Source of the DNA: Chromobacterium alticapitis
GTDB taxonomy: Bacteria > Pseudomonadota > Gammaproteobacteria > Burkholderiales > Chromobacteriaceae
Length of the DNA stretch: 64,000 nucleotides
Assembly: GCF_002924365.1 (NCBI RefSeq)
Contig: NZ_PQWB01000097.1
Coordinates: 1-64,000 of the forward strand
Direction of reading: 5' to 3'
In this document: one piece after another, positions 1 through 7,956 of the stretch
How positions within the stretch are numbered: position 1 is the first letter of the stretch
How the letters are laid out: every line of letters begins with the position of its first letter
Position numbers and translations under genes: made by a program
Notes under the pieces: generated by a model
What the model was told of the DNA's origin: nothing
The model's database searches: none
What the model saw: only the letters and a program-made list of their open reading frames with translations

Positions 1-306
1 GCCTTCTTGGCTACCGGAGCGGAAGCGTCGGCCTTGGCGGCTTGAGCCTTGGAAGCTTCAGCCTTCTTGGCGGCGTGGTGCTTCTTGGCGTGGTGCTTGT
101 GAGCCTTCTTGGCTACCGGAGCGGAAGCGTCGCCCTTGGCGGCTTGGGCCTTGGAAGCTTCAGCCTTCTTGGCGGCGTGGTGCTTCTTGGCAGCGTGCTT
201 GTGAGCCTTCTTGGCTACCGGAGCGGAAGCGTCGGCCTTGGCGGCTTGGGCCTTGGAGGCTTCTACCTTCTTGGCGGCATGCTTCTTCACGCCGGTTTTC
301 CTCACT
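1..306. repeat. 102-bp tandem repeat inside the Lys/Ala-rich gene
   Basis: Three near-identical 102-bp units start at 1, 103 and 205, each opening with gccttcttggctaccggagc on the + strand. A degenerate fourth begins at 307. The unit is exactly 34 codons, so copy number changes would keep the frame. Unit 3 diverges in its second half. The array may continue left of the window. Confidence 0.9.
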
Positions 307-548
307 GCCTTCTTGGCCGGAGCGGAGGCGTCAGCCTTTGCAGCCTGGGCCTTCTGGGCGGAAGCGACGACTTTCTCAGCCTTTTTGGCATGATGGATCT
401 TGGCCGGGGTTTTCTTTTCGGCTTTCTTCGCGGCCGGGGCTACCTTGGCGGCCGGGGCGGAAGCCGGAGCAGCGGATTCGGCGGCGAAACCAGCGGCGGA
501 ACTCAGGCCAAATACGGCGGACAGGGCAAGCAGGCTCAGTTTTTTCAT
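1..548 (-). CDS. Exported Lys/Ala/His-rich tandem-repeat protein (3' end outside window)
   Basis: The ATG is at 548 and the frame runs off the left edge, so the C-terminus is missing. Residues 1 to about 22 form a typical signal peptide (MKKLSLLALSAVFGLSSAA) with likely cleavage before AES. The rest is almost only Ala, Lys, Ser, Pro and His. From about residue 81 it is built of 34-residue units (102 bp each) with the pattern KKAEASKAQAAKADASAPVA followed by a KKAHKHxAKKHHA stretch. The composition resembles histone-H1-like tails, but the signal peptide points to the periplasm or outside. Plausible roles are polyanion, LPS or metal (His) binding; none is demonstrated. No enzymatic domain is visible. 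It lies downstream of rquA on the same strand, 145 bp away. Confidence 0.75.
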   Translation of the reverse strand, partial: MKKLSLLALSAVFGLSSAAGFAAESAAPASAPAAKVAPAAKKAEKKTPAKIHHAKKAEKVVASAQKAQAAKADASAPAKKAVRKTGVKKHAAKKVEASKAQAAKADASAPVAKKAHKHAAKKHHAAKKAEASKAQAAKGDASAPVAKKAHKHHAKKHHAAKKAEASKAQAAKADASAPVAKK

Positions 549-693
549 GATTCGTCTCCAGATCAGTTGCGGAGGGAATCTCTCCGCCAGGCACCGTGTT
601 TGGTGTTTCCTTGAGGCGTATCCTAGCCTTGCCCCATCCCGCCGTCTGTTAGTCCCATGTAAGGCCGTGTAACGCTACGTACATGCCGCAGGA

Positions 694-1401
694 TCAGTCT
701 TTGCGCCGCGCCAGCACAATCTGGTACACGCCGCCGAAAACCGTGCGCTTGCTCCAGTCAAAACGGCCGGCCTCGCGCGCATAGCTGTCTATCCCATTGC
801 GCCACAAGGCCTCGGCGAACGGCTCCAGCACCCGGTTCACCCACTTCAGCAGCCAGCCGATGGGCTGCCAGGCCCGAGGCTTGTGGTAGTCGACGAACAT
901 AGCCCGGCCGCCTGGCGCCACCTGGGCCAGCATATTGTCTACGATGGCGGACTTCATGTTTTCCGGCACCTCGTGCAGCAGGAAAAAGCTGCATACCAGG
1001 TCCTGCTTCTGCTCCGGCTGATAGCGGGCGGCGTCGGCGCGCACCACCGCGGCCTGGCTGACCGCGGCCAGCTTGCCTTCGGCCAGCTCGATCTGAATCG
1101 GCGTGATGTCGGTCAGCGTGAAACGGCCCTCCTCGCCCGCGCGCGCGGCGGCGCGCTGCACCAAGTCGCCGTAGACGTGGGCGACCTGCCATACCTTCTC
1201 GCCAGGCTGGATCTCGTCCAGATACGCGCGCATCAGCCGCTGGTCGTTGCCGAACAACAGGGTGCGCACCACCAGCTTGTGATCCAGCAGCCTGGCCTTG
1301 CGCGGATTGACGTAGGCCCAGTCGTAGACCTCGGTCATATAGTCCGGAACGTCTTGGTAGTAGGGATCGCCTGTGCTGGCGCGCGTGTGCAGTGTGGTCA
1401 T
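694..1401 (-). CDS. rquA: RquA-like SAM-dependent enzyme, probable rhodoquinone biosynthesis
   Basis: 235 aa, class I methyltransferase fold. RquA converts ubiquinone to rhodoquinone by replacing a methoxy group with an amino group, giving a low-potential quinone for fumarate reduction under low oxygen. RquA-like features seen here are the N-terminal VPDYMTEVYDWAYVNP segment (residues 18-33) and an atypical SAM motif I reading VAHVYGDL (73-80) in place of the usual GxGxG. A LLHEVPENMK segment and the VDYHKP stretch follow. It stands alone, facing the same way as xthA 200 bp upstream. The alternative is a generic methyltransferase of the same fold; the missing GxGxG argues for RquA. The family assignment is from memory of motifs, not a search. 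Confidence 0.7.
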   Translation of the reverse strand: MTTLHTRASTGDPYYQDVPDYMTEVYDWAYVNPRKARLLDHKLVVRTLLFGNDQRLMRAYLDEIQPGEKVWQVAHVYGDLVQRAAARAGEEGRFTLTDITPIQIELAEGKLAAVSQAAVVRADAARYQPEQKQDLVCSFFLLHEVPENMKSAIVDNMLAQVAPGGRAMFVDYHKPRAWQPIGWLLKWVNRVLEPFAEALWRNGIDSYAREAGRFDWSKRTVFGGVYQIVLARRKD

Positions 1402-1557
1402 GGTGGGTTCCCGGCATGGATGAGTGATGGAGTCAGCTTAGCAAGCGGCGCGGCAAGCCGGCTTGAGCCAGACCAAACCTTGGCCCGGCCACGCGCAAAG
1501 CATATTCCATCGTCTTTTTATAGGCTCAAACTGCCTGGTTTGGCCGCCGCCGCCAAG

Positions 1558-1584
1558 CAAAAGGCCCAGCAGGACGCCGGGCCT
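1558..1584 (-). terminator. Rho-independent terminator after xthA
   Basis: On the minus strand an AGGCCC/GGGCCT stem (1562-1567 with 1579-1584) is followed by TTTT just past the xthA stop codon. Confidence 0.6.
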
Positions 1585-1608
1585 GGGTGGATTCTTCCGC
1601 AGCCGGGA

Positions 1609-2382
1609 TCAATCGGCCAGGGTCAGCACCACCGGGGTATGGTCGGACGGGCGCTCCCACTTGCGCGGCGCCTTGTCTATCTCGCAGGCGAGCGCGCGCG
1701 GTTTGAGCGCATCGCTGACCAGGATGTGGTCGATCCGCACGCCCTTGTTGCGGCGGAACATCATCTGGCGGTAATCCCACCAGCTGTACTGCTTCTCCTC
1801 CTGATTGAACAGGCGGAAGCTGTCGGACAGGCCCAGGCCTATCAGACGGCGGAAGGCGTCGCGCTCGGGCGTGCTGCACAGCACTTGCTCATGCCAGCCT
1901 TCCGGGTCGTAAACGTCGCGGTCTTCCGGCGCGATGTTGTAGTCGCCCAGCAAGAGCAGGTTCGGATGCGCGGCCAATTCGGCGGCGACGTGCCCTTCCA
2001 GCTTGGACAGCCATTCCAGCTTGTACGGGTATTTGGGCGAGTCCACCGCCTCGCCGTTGACGAAGTAGGCGCAAATCGCGCGCACCCCGCCGATGGTGGC
2101 GGTGATGACGCGGCGTTGCTCGTCGACATAGCCGGGAATGCCGGACACCACGTCCTCGATTTCCAGCGGCGCCTTGGCCAGGATGGCTACGCCATTGTAG
2201 GTTTTCTGGCCGAACCAGACCGCGCGGTAGCCGGCGGCTTCTATCTCAGCCAGCGGGAAGACGTCCTGATCCATCTTCAGCTCTTGCAGGCATAGCACCT
2301 CCACGCCGGTATCGGCCAGCCATTGCAGCACCTGCGGCAAGCGGACTTTCAGGGAGTTGACGTTCCAGGTGGCAAAACGCAT
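1609..2382 (-). CDS. xthA: Exodeoxyribonuclease III
   Basis: 257 aa, full length for the ExoIII/AP endonuclease family. It acts on apurinic/apyrimidinic sites and 3' ends in base-excision repair. The N-terminus MRFATWNVNSLKVRLPQ is the family signature (catalytic Asn). LCLQELKMDQDVFP carries the metal-binding Glu, LLLGDYNIAPEDRDV the catalytic Asp/Asn pair, and RIDHILVSD with SDHTPVV the C-terminal Asp-His. The ATG at 2382 is chosen because the family begins directly with MRFATWN; the frame remains open upstream without homology. Confidence 0.95.
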   Translation of the reverse strand: MRFATWNVNSLKVRLPQVLQWLADTGVEVLCLQELKMDQDVFPLAEIEAAGYRAVWFGQKTYNGVAILAKAPLEIEDVVSGIPGYVDEQRRVITATIGGVRAICAYFVNGEAVDSPKYPYKLEWLSKLEGHVAAELAAHPNLLLLGDYNIAPEDRDVYDPEGWHEQVLCSTPERDAFRRLIGLGLSDSFRLFNQEEKQYSWWDYRQMMFRRNKGVRIDHILVSDALKPRALACEIDKAPRKWERPSDHTPVVLTLAD

Positions 2383-2456
2383 AGCCGGGCTCTCCAAATG
2401 ACGGACTAAAGGCCGACACCATAACAGCCGCGCGCGGCGCTGTGCAGGCCCTGGGC

Positions 2457-2485
2457 AAAAAAAACGCCCCCGCTGCGCGGAGGCG
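2457..2485 (-). terminator. Rho-independent terminator after prlC
   Basis: On the minus strand, CGCCTCCGC pairs with GCGGGGGCG (one G-U pair) and is followed by eight T. It lies between the prlC stop codon and xthA. Confidence 0.8.
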
Positions 2486-2609
2486 TGGAATAGACACGAT
2501 ATCACTACCCTGATATGCGTCTGGCTCGCTTGCTGCTCCGGAAGACAACCCTGAGCAAAAGATTAGAGCCGGACGATGCCAGGCGAGTTCCAAAGGTTCT
2601 AACTATTTT

Positions 2610-4649
2610 TTACGCGGACTCCGCCGCCATGCCGGAATGGCGCAGCAGGGCGTCGATTTCCGGGTCGCGACCGCGGAAAGCGCGGAACGATTCCAGCGCC
2701 GGGCGGCTGCCGCCGACGGCCAGGATTTCGTCCCAGAACTGGCGGCCTACCTGCGGATTGGCGCCGCCGGCCTCCTCGAATGCGGCGTAGGCGTCGGCCG
2801 ACAGCACTTCCGCCCACTTGTAGCTGTAGTAGCCGGCCGCGTAGCCGCCGCCGAAGATATGGCTGAAGCTGTTGGGGAAGCGGTTGTAGGCCGGCGGACG
2901 GTTGACCGCCACCTCGTCGCGCACCTGCTCCAGCAGCGCCAGCCAGTCCACGCTGTCAGGATTGCCGGCGGTGTACAGCTGCATGTCGAACAAGGAAAAC
3001 TCCAGCTGACGCACCATCTGCATGCCGGACTGGAAGTTCTTGGCGGCGATCATCTTGTCGTACAGCTCGCGCGGCAGCGGCTGGCCGCTTTCGCTATGCG
3101 CGGTCATGCCCTGCAGCACGTCCCATTCCCAGCAGAAGTTTTCCATGAATTGGCTCGGCAGCTCCACGGCGTCCCATTCCACGCCGCTGATGCCGGCCAC
3201 GCCGGCCACCTCGATGCGGGTCAGCAGGTGGTGCAGGCCGTGGCCGCACTCGTGGAACAGGGTGATCACCTCGTCGTGGGTGAAGTAGGCCGGCTTATCG
3301 CCCACCGGACGGCTGAAGTTGCACACCAGATAGGCCACCGGGGTCTGCACTTGCTCGCCCTTGCGGCGGCGGCCGCGCACGTCGTCCATCCACGCGCCCG
3401 GGCGCTTGCCGTCGCGGGCGTAGAGGTCGAGGTAGAAACCGCCCAGCAGCGCATCGCCCTGGAAGATTTCAAAGTAGCGCACGTCCGGGTGCCAGGCGGC
3501 GACGCTGCGCTCGGCGAAGCGCACGCCGTACAGGGTGCCGACCACGCTGAACAGGCCTTGCAACGCCTTGTGCTCGGGGAAGTATTGCTTCACTTCGTGC
3601 TCGGAGAAGGCGTAGCGGGCGACGCGCAGCTTCTCGCTGGCATAGCCGATGTCCCAGGCCTGCAGCGCGTCCAGCCCCAGTTCGGCGCGGGCGAAAGCCT
3701 CCAGCTCGGCGCGGTCCTGCTCGGCGTAAGGCTTGGCGCGACGGGCCAGGTCGCGCAGGAAGGCTATCACTTGCGCCGGGCTTTCGGCCATTTTGGTGTA
3801 CAGCGACAGCTCAGCGTAGTCGGCGAAGCCCAACAATTGCGCCTCTTCGGCGGCCAGCTTCAGTTTTTCGCGGATCAGCGGACCGTTGTCCTGTTCGGCC
3901 GGGCCGAACTCGGACGCGCGCTTGGCGTTGGCCTCGTACAGCTTCTCGCGCAAGGCGCGGTTGTCGGCGTACTGCAGCACCGGAAACAGCAGCGGGAACT
4001 GCAGGCCCAGCTTGTATTTGCCCGGCTGGCCGTCGGCCTCGGCCATCGCGGCGTACATGGCCAGCGTGTCCTCGGGGATGCCGGCCAGCTCGGCTACGTC
4101 TTCGATGTACAGGCTGAAGCCGTCGGTGGCGTCCATCACGTGCTGCGAGAACTGGTTGGATAGCTCGGCCAGGCGGCTGGACAGCTCGGCGAAGCGTGCC
4201 TTCTGGGCCTCCGGCAGCTCGGCGCCGGCCAGGCGGAAATCGCGCAGGTCGTTTTCGATCACTTTCTTCTGCGCCGCGCTGGCGGCGGCGAAAGCGGGAT
4301 TGGCCGCCACCGCCTTGAAGCGGGCGAACAGGTCCAGGTTCTGGCCCAGCTCGGTGAAGAAGGCGGAGACACGCGGGATTTCGGCGTTGTACGCCTCGCG
4401 CAGGCCCTCGGTATTGCCCACCACGCCGTTCAAATGGCCGACCACGCCCCAAGCGCGGCCCAGCTTCTCGGTCGCGTCGGTCAGCGGCTCCACCACCGCG
4501 TCCCAGCTGTCGCCGCTGGCAGCGACCACCGCATCGATGGCCGCGCGGGCATCGGCCAGCAGCGCGTCCAGGGCCGGGGTGATGTGCTCCGGCTGAATGG
4601 CGTCGAAGCGCGGCAGATCGGAAAAGTCGAGAAGAGGGTTCTGGCTCAT
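2610..4649 (-). CDS. prlC: Oligopeptidase A (M3 family zinc metallopeptidase)
   Basis: 679 aa, matching the usual length of cytoplasmic oligopeptidase A, which degrades short peptides including cleaved signal peptides. The zinc site HECGH sits in TLFHECGHGLHHLL near residue 470 of a mostly helical protein. The C-terminal segment IFGGGYAAGYYSYKWAEVLS is characteristic of the M3 family. The ATG at 4649 gives the family-like start MSQNPLLDFSDLPRFD; the upstream open frame has no homology. It is divergent from the carbonic-anhydrase-like gene, with about 100 bp between starts. Confidence 0.95.
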   Translation of the reverse strand: MSQNPLLDFSDLPRFDAIQPEHITPALDALLADARAAIDAVVAASGDSWDAVVEPLTDATEKLGRAWGVVGHLNGVVGNTEGLREAYNAEIPRVSAFFTELGQNLDLFARFKAVAANPAFAAASAAQKKVIENDLRDFRLAGAELPEAQKARFAELSSRLAELSNQFSQHVMDATDGFSLYIEDVAELAGIPEDTLAMYAAMAEADGQPGKYKLGLQFPLLFPVLQYADNRALREKLYEANAKRASEFGPAEQDNGPLIREKLKLAAEEAQLLGFADYAELSLYTKMAESPAQVIAFLRDLARRAKPYAEQDRAELEAFARAELGLDALQAWDIGYASEKLRVARYAFSEHEVKQYFPEHKALQGLFSVVGTLYGVRFAERSVAAWHPDVRYFEIFQGDALLGGFYLDLYARDGKRPGAWMDDVRGRRRKGEQVQTPVAYLVCNFSRPVGDKPAYFTHDEVITLFHECGHGLHHLLTRIEVAGVAGISGVEWDAVELPSQFMENFCWEWDVLQGMTAHSESGQPLPRELYDKMIAAKNFQSGMQMVRQLEFSLFDMQLYTAGNPDSVDWLALLEQVRDEVAVNRPPAYNRFPNSFSHIFGGGYAAGYYSYKWAEVLSADAYAAFEEAGGANPQVGRQFWDEILAVGGSRPALESFRAFRGRDPEIDALLRHSGMAAESA

Positions 4650-4750
4650 GGCTTCAACGTCCTGTTTAATGGGGCGGATATGATAAAGGAATTTGCGCGC
4701 CGCCGCGCGCGGCCGGCACAATGCATGCTTACCGAGATAAGGACGAAACG

Positions 4751-5296
4751 ATGAAAAGCAATATCCGCCAATACGACGGCCACTCCCCAAACATTGCAGA
4801 AGGTTGCTACATCGATCCGGCCGCGGTGGTCATCGGCGAGGTGACGCTGGAAAAAGGCGCCTCGGTCTGGCCTTGCGCGGTGGTGCGCGGCGACGTCAAC
4901 CATATCCATATCGGCGAGAACAGCAATGTGCAGGATCACGCCATGCTGCACGTCAGCCACAAGACGGCGGCCGATCCGGCCGGCGCGCCATTGATCATCG
5001 GCAAGCATGTCACCATCGGCCACCACGTGACGCTGCACGGCTGCACCATAGGCGACGAGGTGCTGATAGGCATCGGCAGCATCGTGCTGGACCGCGTAGT
5101 GGTGGAGGACCGGGTGCTGGTCGGCGCCGGCAGCCTGGTGCCGCCGGGCAAGCGGCTGGAATCCGGCTATCTGTACCTGGGCAACCCGGTGAAGCAGGCG
5201 CGGCCGCTGACCGACAAGGAGCTGGCCTACTTCCGGTATTCCGCCGAGCACTATCTGCGCGTGGCGGACAAGCACAAGGTCAATCTAGAGGACTGA
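4751..5296 (+). CDS. Gamma-class carbonic anhydrase family protein (YrdA/PaaY-like)
   Basis: 181 aa left-handed beta-helix protein with hexapeptide repeats throughout (for example VIGEVTLEKGASVWPCAVV). Zinc-ligand histidines are seen in VQDHAMLHVS and in HVTIGHHVTLHGC. Members of this family may be carbonic anhydrases, thioesterases or of unknown function, so a substrate is not assigned. The ATG at 4751 follows AAGGA at a good distance; an in-frame ATG 30 nt upstream lacks a site. It ends 3 nt before the RDD gene, so the two are probably co-transcribed. Confidence 0.88.
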   Translation: MKSNIRQYDGHSPNIAEGCYIDPAAVVIGEVTLEKGASVWPCAVVRGDVNHIHIGENSNVQDHAMLHVSHKTAADPAGAPLIIGKHVTIGHHVTLHGCTIGDEVLIGIGSIVLDRVVVEDRVLVGAGSLVPPGKRLESGYLYLGNPVKQARPLTDKELAYFRYSAEHYLRVADKHKVNLED

Positions 5297-5299
5297 ATA

Positions 5300-5794
5300 A
5301 TGGAAAACGCGCCGCAAGCCGAAGAACTGGAATACGTGGGTTTCTGGGCCAGGGTATTGGCCAGCCTGGCCGACACCGTGCTCCTGCTGATCGTATCGGC
5401 GCCGCTGCTGTGGCTGCTGAGCGGGCGTGAAGCGGCGTCCATCGGCGGCATGCCGGACCTGGCCGAACTGAGCGGCGCCGGCTCGCTGACGGAGCTCCTG
5501 GTCAACTACCTTCTGCCGGCCGTCGCCGTCATTCTGTTCTGGATACACAAGAGCGCCACGCCGGGCAAGATGATGCTGGGCGCCAAGGTGGTGGACGCCG
5601 ACACCGGCGCGCCGTTGACGCCGGGCCAAGCGGCCTTGCGCTACCTGGGCTATTTCGTCTCCATCATCCCGTTCTGCCTGGGCCTGCTGTGGGTGGGCGT
5701 GGACGCGCGCAAGCAGGGTTGGCACGACAAACTGGCGCGCACGGTCGTGGTTCGCCGCAAAACCGCGCCGGCCGCGTTCCCTAATCGGCGCTGA
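5300..5794 (+). CDS. RDD family integral membrane protein
   Basis: 164 aa. The RDD domain shows as GFWARVLASLADTVLLLIV (first membrane helix; the Arg and Asp are the family's namesake), a second helix LLVNYLLPAVAVILFWI, then TPGKMMLGAKVVDADTG, a third helix, and a basic end with QGWHDKLARTVVV. Family function is poorly defined (some members are linked to ion exchange). It starts 3 nt after the carbonic-anhydrase-like gene, indicating an operon. Confidence 0.85.
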   Translation: MENAPQAEELEYVGFWARVLASLADTVLLLIVSAPLLWLLSGREAASIGGMPDLAELSGAGSLTELLVNYLLPAVAVILFWIHKSATPGKMMLGAKVVDADTGAPLTPGQAALRYLGYFVSIIPFCLGLLWVGVDARKQGWHDKLARTVVVRRKTAPAAFPNRR

Positions 5795-5981
5795 CGCTTA
5801 AGAACTTGTTCACGCGTTCTTAGAGTCCGGCTTTTTTAGACTCGTTGTTCGAGAAACCGCGTCTCCGCTGCGCCCCCAACGCTTCAAGCCTGCCGCCGGG
5901 AGGCAGCCCCGAGCGTTTAAACGGCCCTTGCTTGCCCCGGCAATGAAAGCTGTTCAAAACCATGCCGATCATGAATAGGCG
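5795..5981. other. Intergenic region between RDD gene and chemoreceptor
   Basis: 187 bp between convergent genes. A weak stem AAGAAC/GTTCTT near 5810-5822 and a CTGCC/GGCAG hairpin near 5890 are visible, but no stem with a clear T-run for either strand. No gene seen. Confidence 0.4.
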
Positions 5982-7625
5982 CTAAACCGGCCGCAGCGCG
6001 GACGCCGCCATCGGCATGTCTCGCTCCGCCGCAACCGGCTGCGGCGAGGGCAACCGGAACCAGGCCATGGCCTGGCCCAGGCCGCCGGCAGACTGCGCCA
6101 GTTGCAGCATCAACGGCTCCGCCGCCTCCATCTGGCTTTCGATATCGTGCGCCAGGCTGGCCAGCTCGTGGCCGTGCTGGCGTATGGTGCCGCCGGCGCG
6201 GGCCTGCAGCTCGCGCGCGGTGCCGATGTCTTCCATCAAGACGCCCAGCCGGCCCAAGGCGCCGTCCACCAGGCCCAGCGCGGCGTCCAGCGCCTGCTGC
6301 GAGGCCTGGCTCTCATGGCTGGCGCTGCCGGCGGCGGCGATGGCCTCGCCCAGCGCGCCCTGAGCGCGCTCCATCTTGCGCAGGCTGTCGAAAATCGCGC
6401 TGGTGGCGGTAGCCGTGCTTTCCGACAGCTTGCGCACTTCATCCGCCACCACGGCGAAGCCGCGCCCCGCCTCGCCGGCGCGCGCCGCCTCTATCGCCGC
6501 GTTCAGCGCCAGCAAATTGGTCTGCTCCGCCACATCGCGGATCAGCGAACTGATCTGGGACACCGCGCCTACCGCCTCGCTCAATTCACGCATTTCCAGT
6601 GTGGCGAAATCGATGCGCTCGGCTAGCTGGCGCATCGATTCGGCATTGCACTCGCCCTGACGCCGCGCCTGGCCGGTCGCCGTGGCCGCGCTGCGCGAGT
6701 TGTCCAGCGCCGCCTCGATATGCTGCGCCACCTGCTCCGCGTGATCGGCGATCTGGGCCGCGGCATCGTTGCACAGCCGGCTCTTGCCGGTCTGCTGCTG
6801 GCTGGCGTCCGCGCTCTGCCGCGTCAGCAGCTGCAAGCGCTGGCTGTCGCGCAGATTGTTGCCGGCATGCAGCCTCACCTCGTCCAGCAGGCCGGTCAGC
6901 CGATCCAGAAAGCGGTTGATGCGCGCAGCGGCGTGCGCCAGTTCATCCTTGCCCTGATCGGGCAGCCTCACCGCCAGATTGCCCTCGCTCAGCGCGTCGG
7001 CCGCCTGCGCCATCGCGCTCAGATGGCGCTTCAGGCGACGCGCCATGGTCAGCTGGATCAGCACCACCAAGGCGCTGGCCAGGGCCAACGGCCCCAGGAT
7101 CAGCGGCGCCAGCCAAGCCAGCGAAGATGCCAGCGCGGCCTTCTCCTGCCGCAGCTCGCCGTCGCGGCGGGCCACTTGGCGGTCTATCTCCGCCGCCAGC
7201 GGCGCCAGATCGCTCAGATAGGCCTGCTCCGGGATGGACAGCGCGTCCTGCGGCGCCGTTTCCGCGATGCGGATGGCGCTGCCCAGATTGCGGCCGTATT
7301 CCTGCCAATGCCCGCGCAGCGCGCCGGCGAAAGCCTGGCTGTCGCCCGCCGGCAGGCTGGACAGTATCTCGTCTTGCAGCGCGGCCACCTGGCCTTGCGC
7401 CTGCTTCAGCCGCGTAGCGGTTTCCGGCAGCAGCGGATCGGCCCGCGAAAAAGACAAGGCGATGGCTTTCAATTGCTGCAGATTGCTGCTCAATTGCTGT
7501 AAATGATTGTAATGATCGACGTGGCGGGTGAAGGCGTAAAGCTGCTGGCCGGTGACCGCCATCACCAGCGCCAGACTGGCCAGGGTGAAGGCTATGGTCA
7601 GCCACAGGCGTTTGATCAGAGACAT
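5982..7625 (-). CDS. Methyl-accepting chemotaxis protein
   Basis: 547 aa, classic transmembrane chemoreceptor. TM1 is about residues 7-29 and is followed by a helical periplasmic domain of about 135 residues (four-helix-bundle type, no CACHE or PAS motif). TM2 is [23 protein letters not shown] then leads to the long coiled-coil signalling domain. The hairpin tip [20 protein letters not shown] is intact and is followed by [17 protein letters not shown], which binds CheA/CheW. The ligand cannot be told from sequence. It stands alone with no che genes nearby, as expected for one of many dispersed receptors. Confidence 0.93.
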   Translation of the reverse strand: MSLIKRLWLTIAFTLASLALVMAVTGQQLYAFTRHVDHYNHLQQLSSNLQQLKAIALSFSRADPLLPETATRLKQAQGQVAALQDEILSSLPAGDSQAFAGALRGHWQEYGRNLGSAIRIAETAPQDALSIPEQAYLSDLAPLAAEIDRQVARRDGELRQEKAALASSLAWLAPLILGPLALASALVVLIQLTMARRLKRHLSAMAQAADALSEGNLAVRLPDQGKDELAHAAARINRFLDRLTGLLDEVRLHAGNNLRDSQRLQLLTRQSADASQQQTGKSRLCNDAAAQIADHAEQVAQHIEAALDNSRSAATATGQARRQGECNAESMRQLAERIDFATLEMRELSEAVGAVSQISSLIRDVAEQTNLLALNAAIEAARAGEAGRGFAVVADEVRKLSESTATATSAIFDSLRKMERAQGALGEAIAAAGSASHESQASQQALDAALGLVDGALGRLGVLMEDIGTARELQARAGGTIRQHGHELASLAHDIESQMEAAEPLMLQLAQSAGGLGQAMAWFRLPSPQPVAAERDMPMAASALRPV

Positions 7626-7672
7626 GACAGGCGCTGCTTGATGCGGGGAAACGCGGCCAGTTTAGCCCTTGA

Positions 7673-7702
7673 TTGTGACAAAAAGATTGCAGGACATATA
7701 AG
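7673..7702 (+). promoter_or_regulatory. Candidate sigma-70 promoter for the APC permease
   Basis: TTGTGA (7673-7678) and TATAAG (7697-7702) are separated by 18 bp, upstream of the permease. Start-site mapping would be needed to confirm. Confidence 0.4.
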
Positions 7703-7752
7703 CAAACCCTGGCATAGAGTATTCACACTGGGTTACAATCCGCCCGCCTCCA

Positions 7753-7785
7753 GCAGGGGATCAGCGGCGTCCGTCCGCCCCCTGC
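7753..7785 (+). promoter_or_regulatory. GC-rich hairpin in the permease leader
   Basis: The 331-bp stretch 7626-7956 between the divergent chemoreceptor and permease genes holds a candidate promoter and then this hairpin: GCAGGGG (7753-7759) pairs with CCCCTGC (7779-7785), with an inner GCGG/CCGC stem. There is no T-run, so it is not an obvious terminator. It may be an mRNA stability or regulatory structure. No gene is seen in the stretch. Confidence 0.4.
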
Positions 7786-7956
7786 GGCATGCGCCTCGCG
7801 CCCGCCGAACCAGGCCGCGCCCGCCCCCAGCCGGCGCGCATCCGATAAGACCGGGACACCCGGCTCCATGGACAACTCAGGCATGCCGGCCCTGGCGCGC
7901 GCGCCAAGCCGAATGTTGCCACTGTCCGTACAACGTAAACGACAGGAGATTCACCC

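Noticed and set aside
883-2295. Long + strand open frame of 470 codons opposite rquA and xthA
   Set aside because: It is a mirror of high-GC codon bias on the real minus-strand genes; its translation has no domain and no start site, and the antisense proteins match known families.
2637-4163. 508-codon + strand frame opposite prlC
   Set aside because: Antisense shadow of prlC; low-complexity His/Gln/Val/Gly composition typical of reversed GC-rich codons.
5800-5850. Terminator after the RDD gene
   Set aside because: The short stem near 5810 is weak and its T-run is not adjacent, so no terminator is called.
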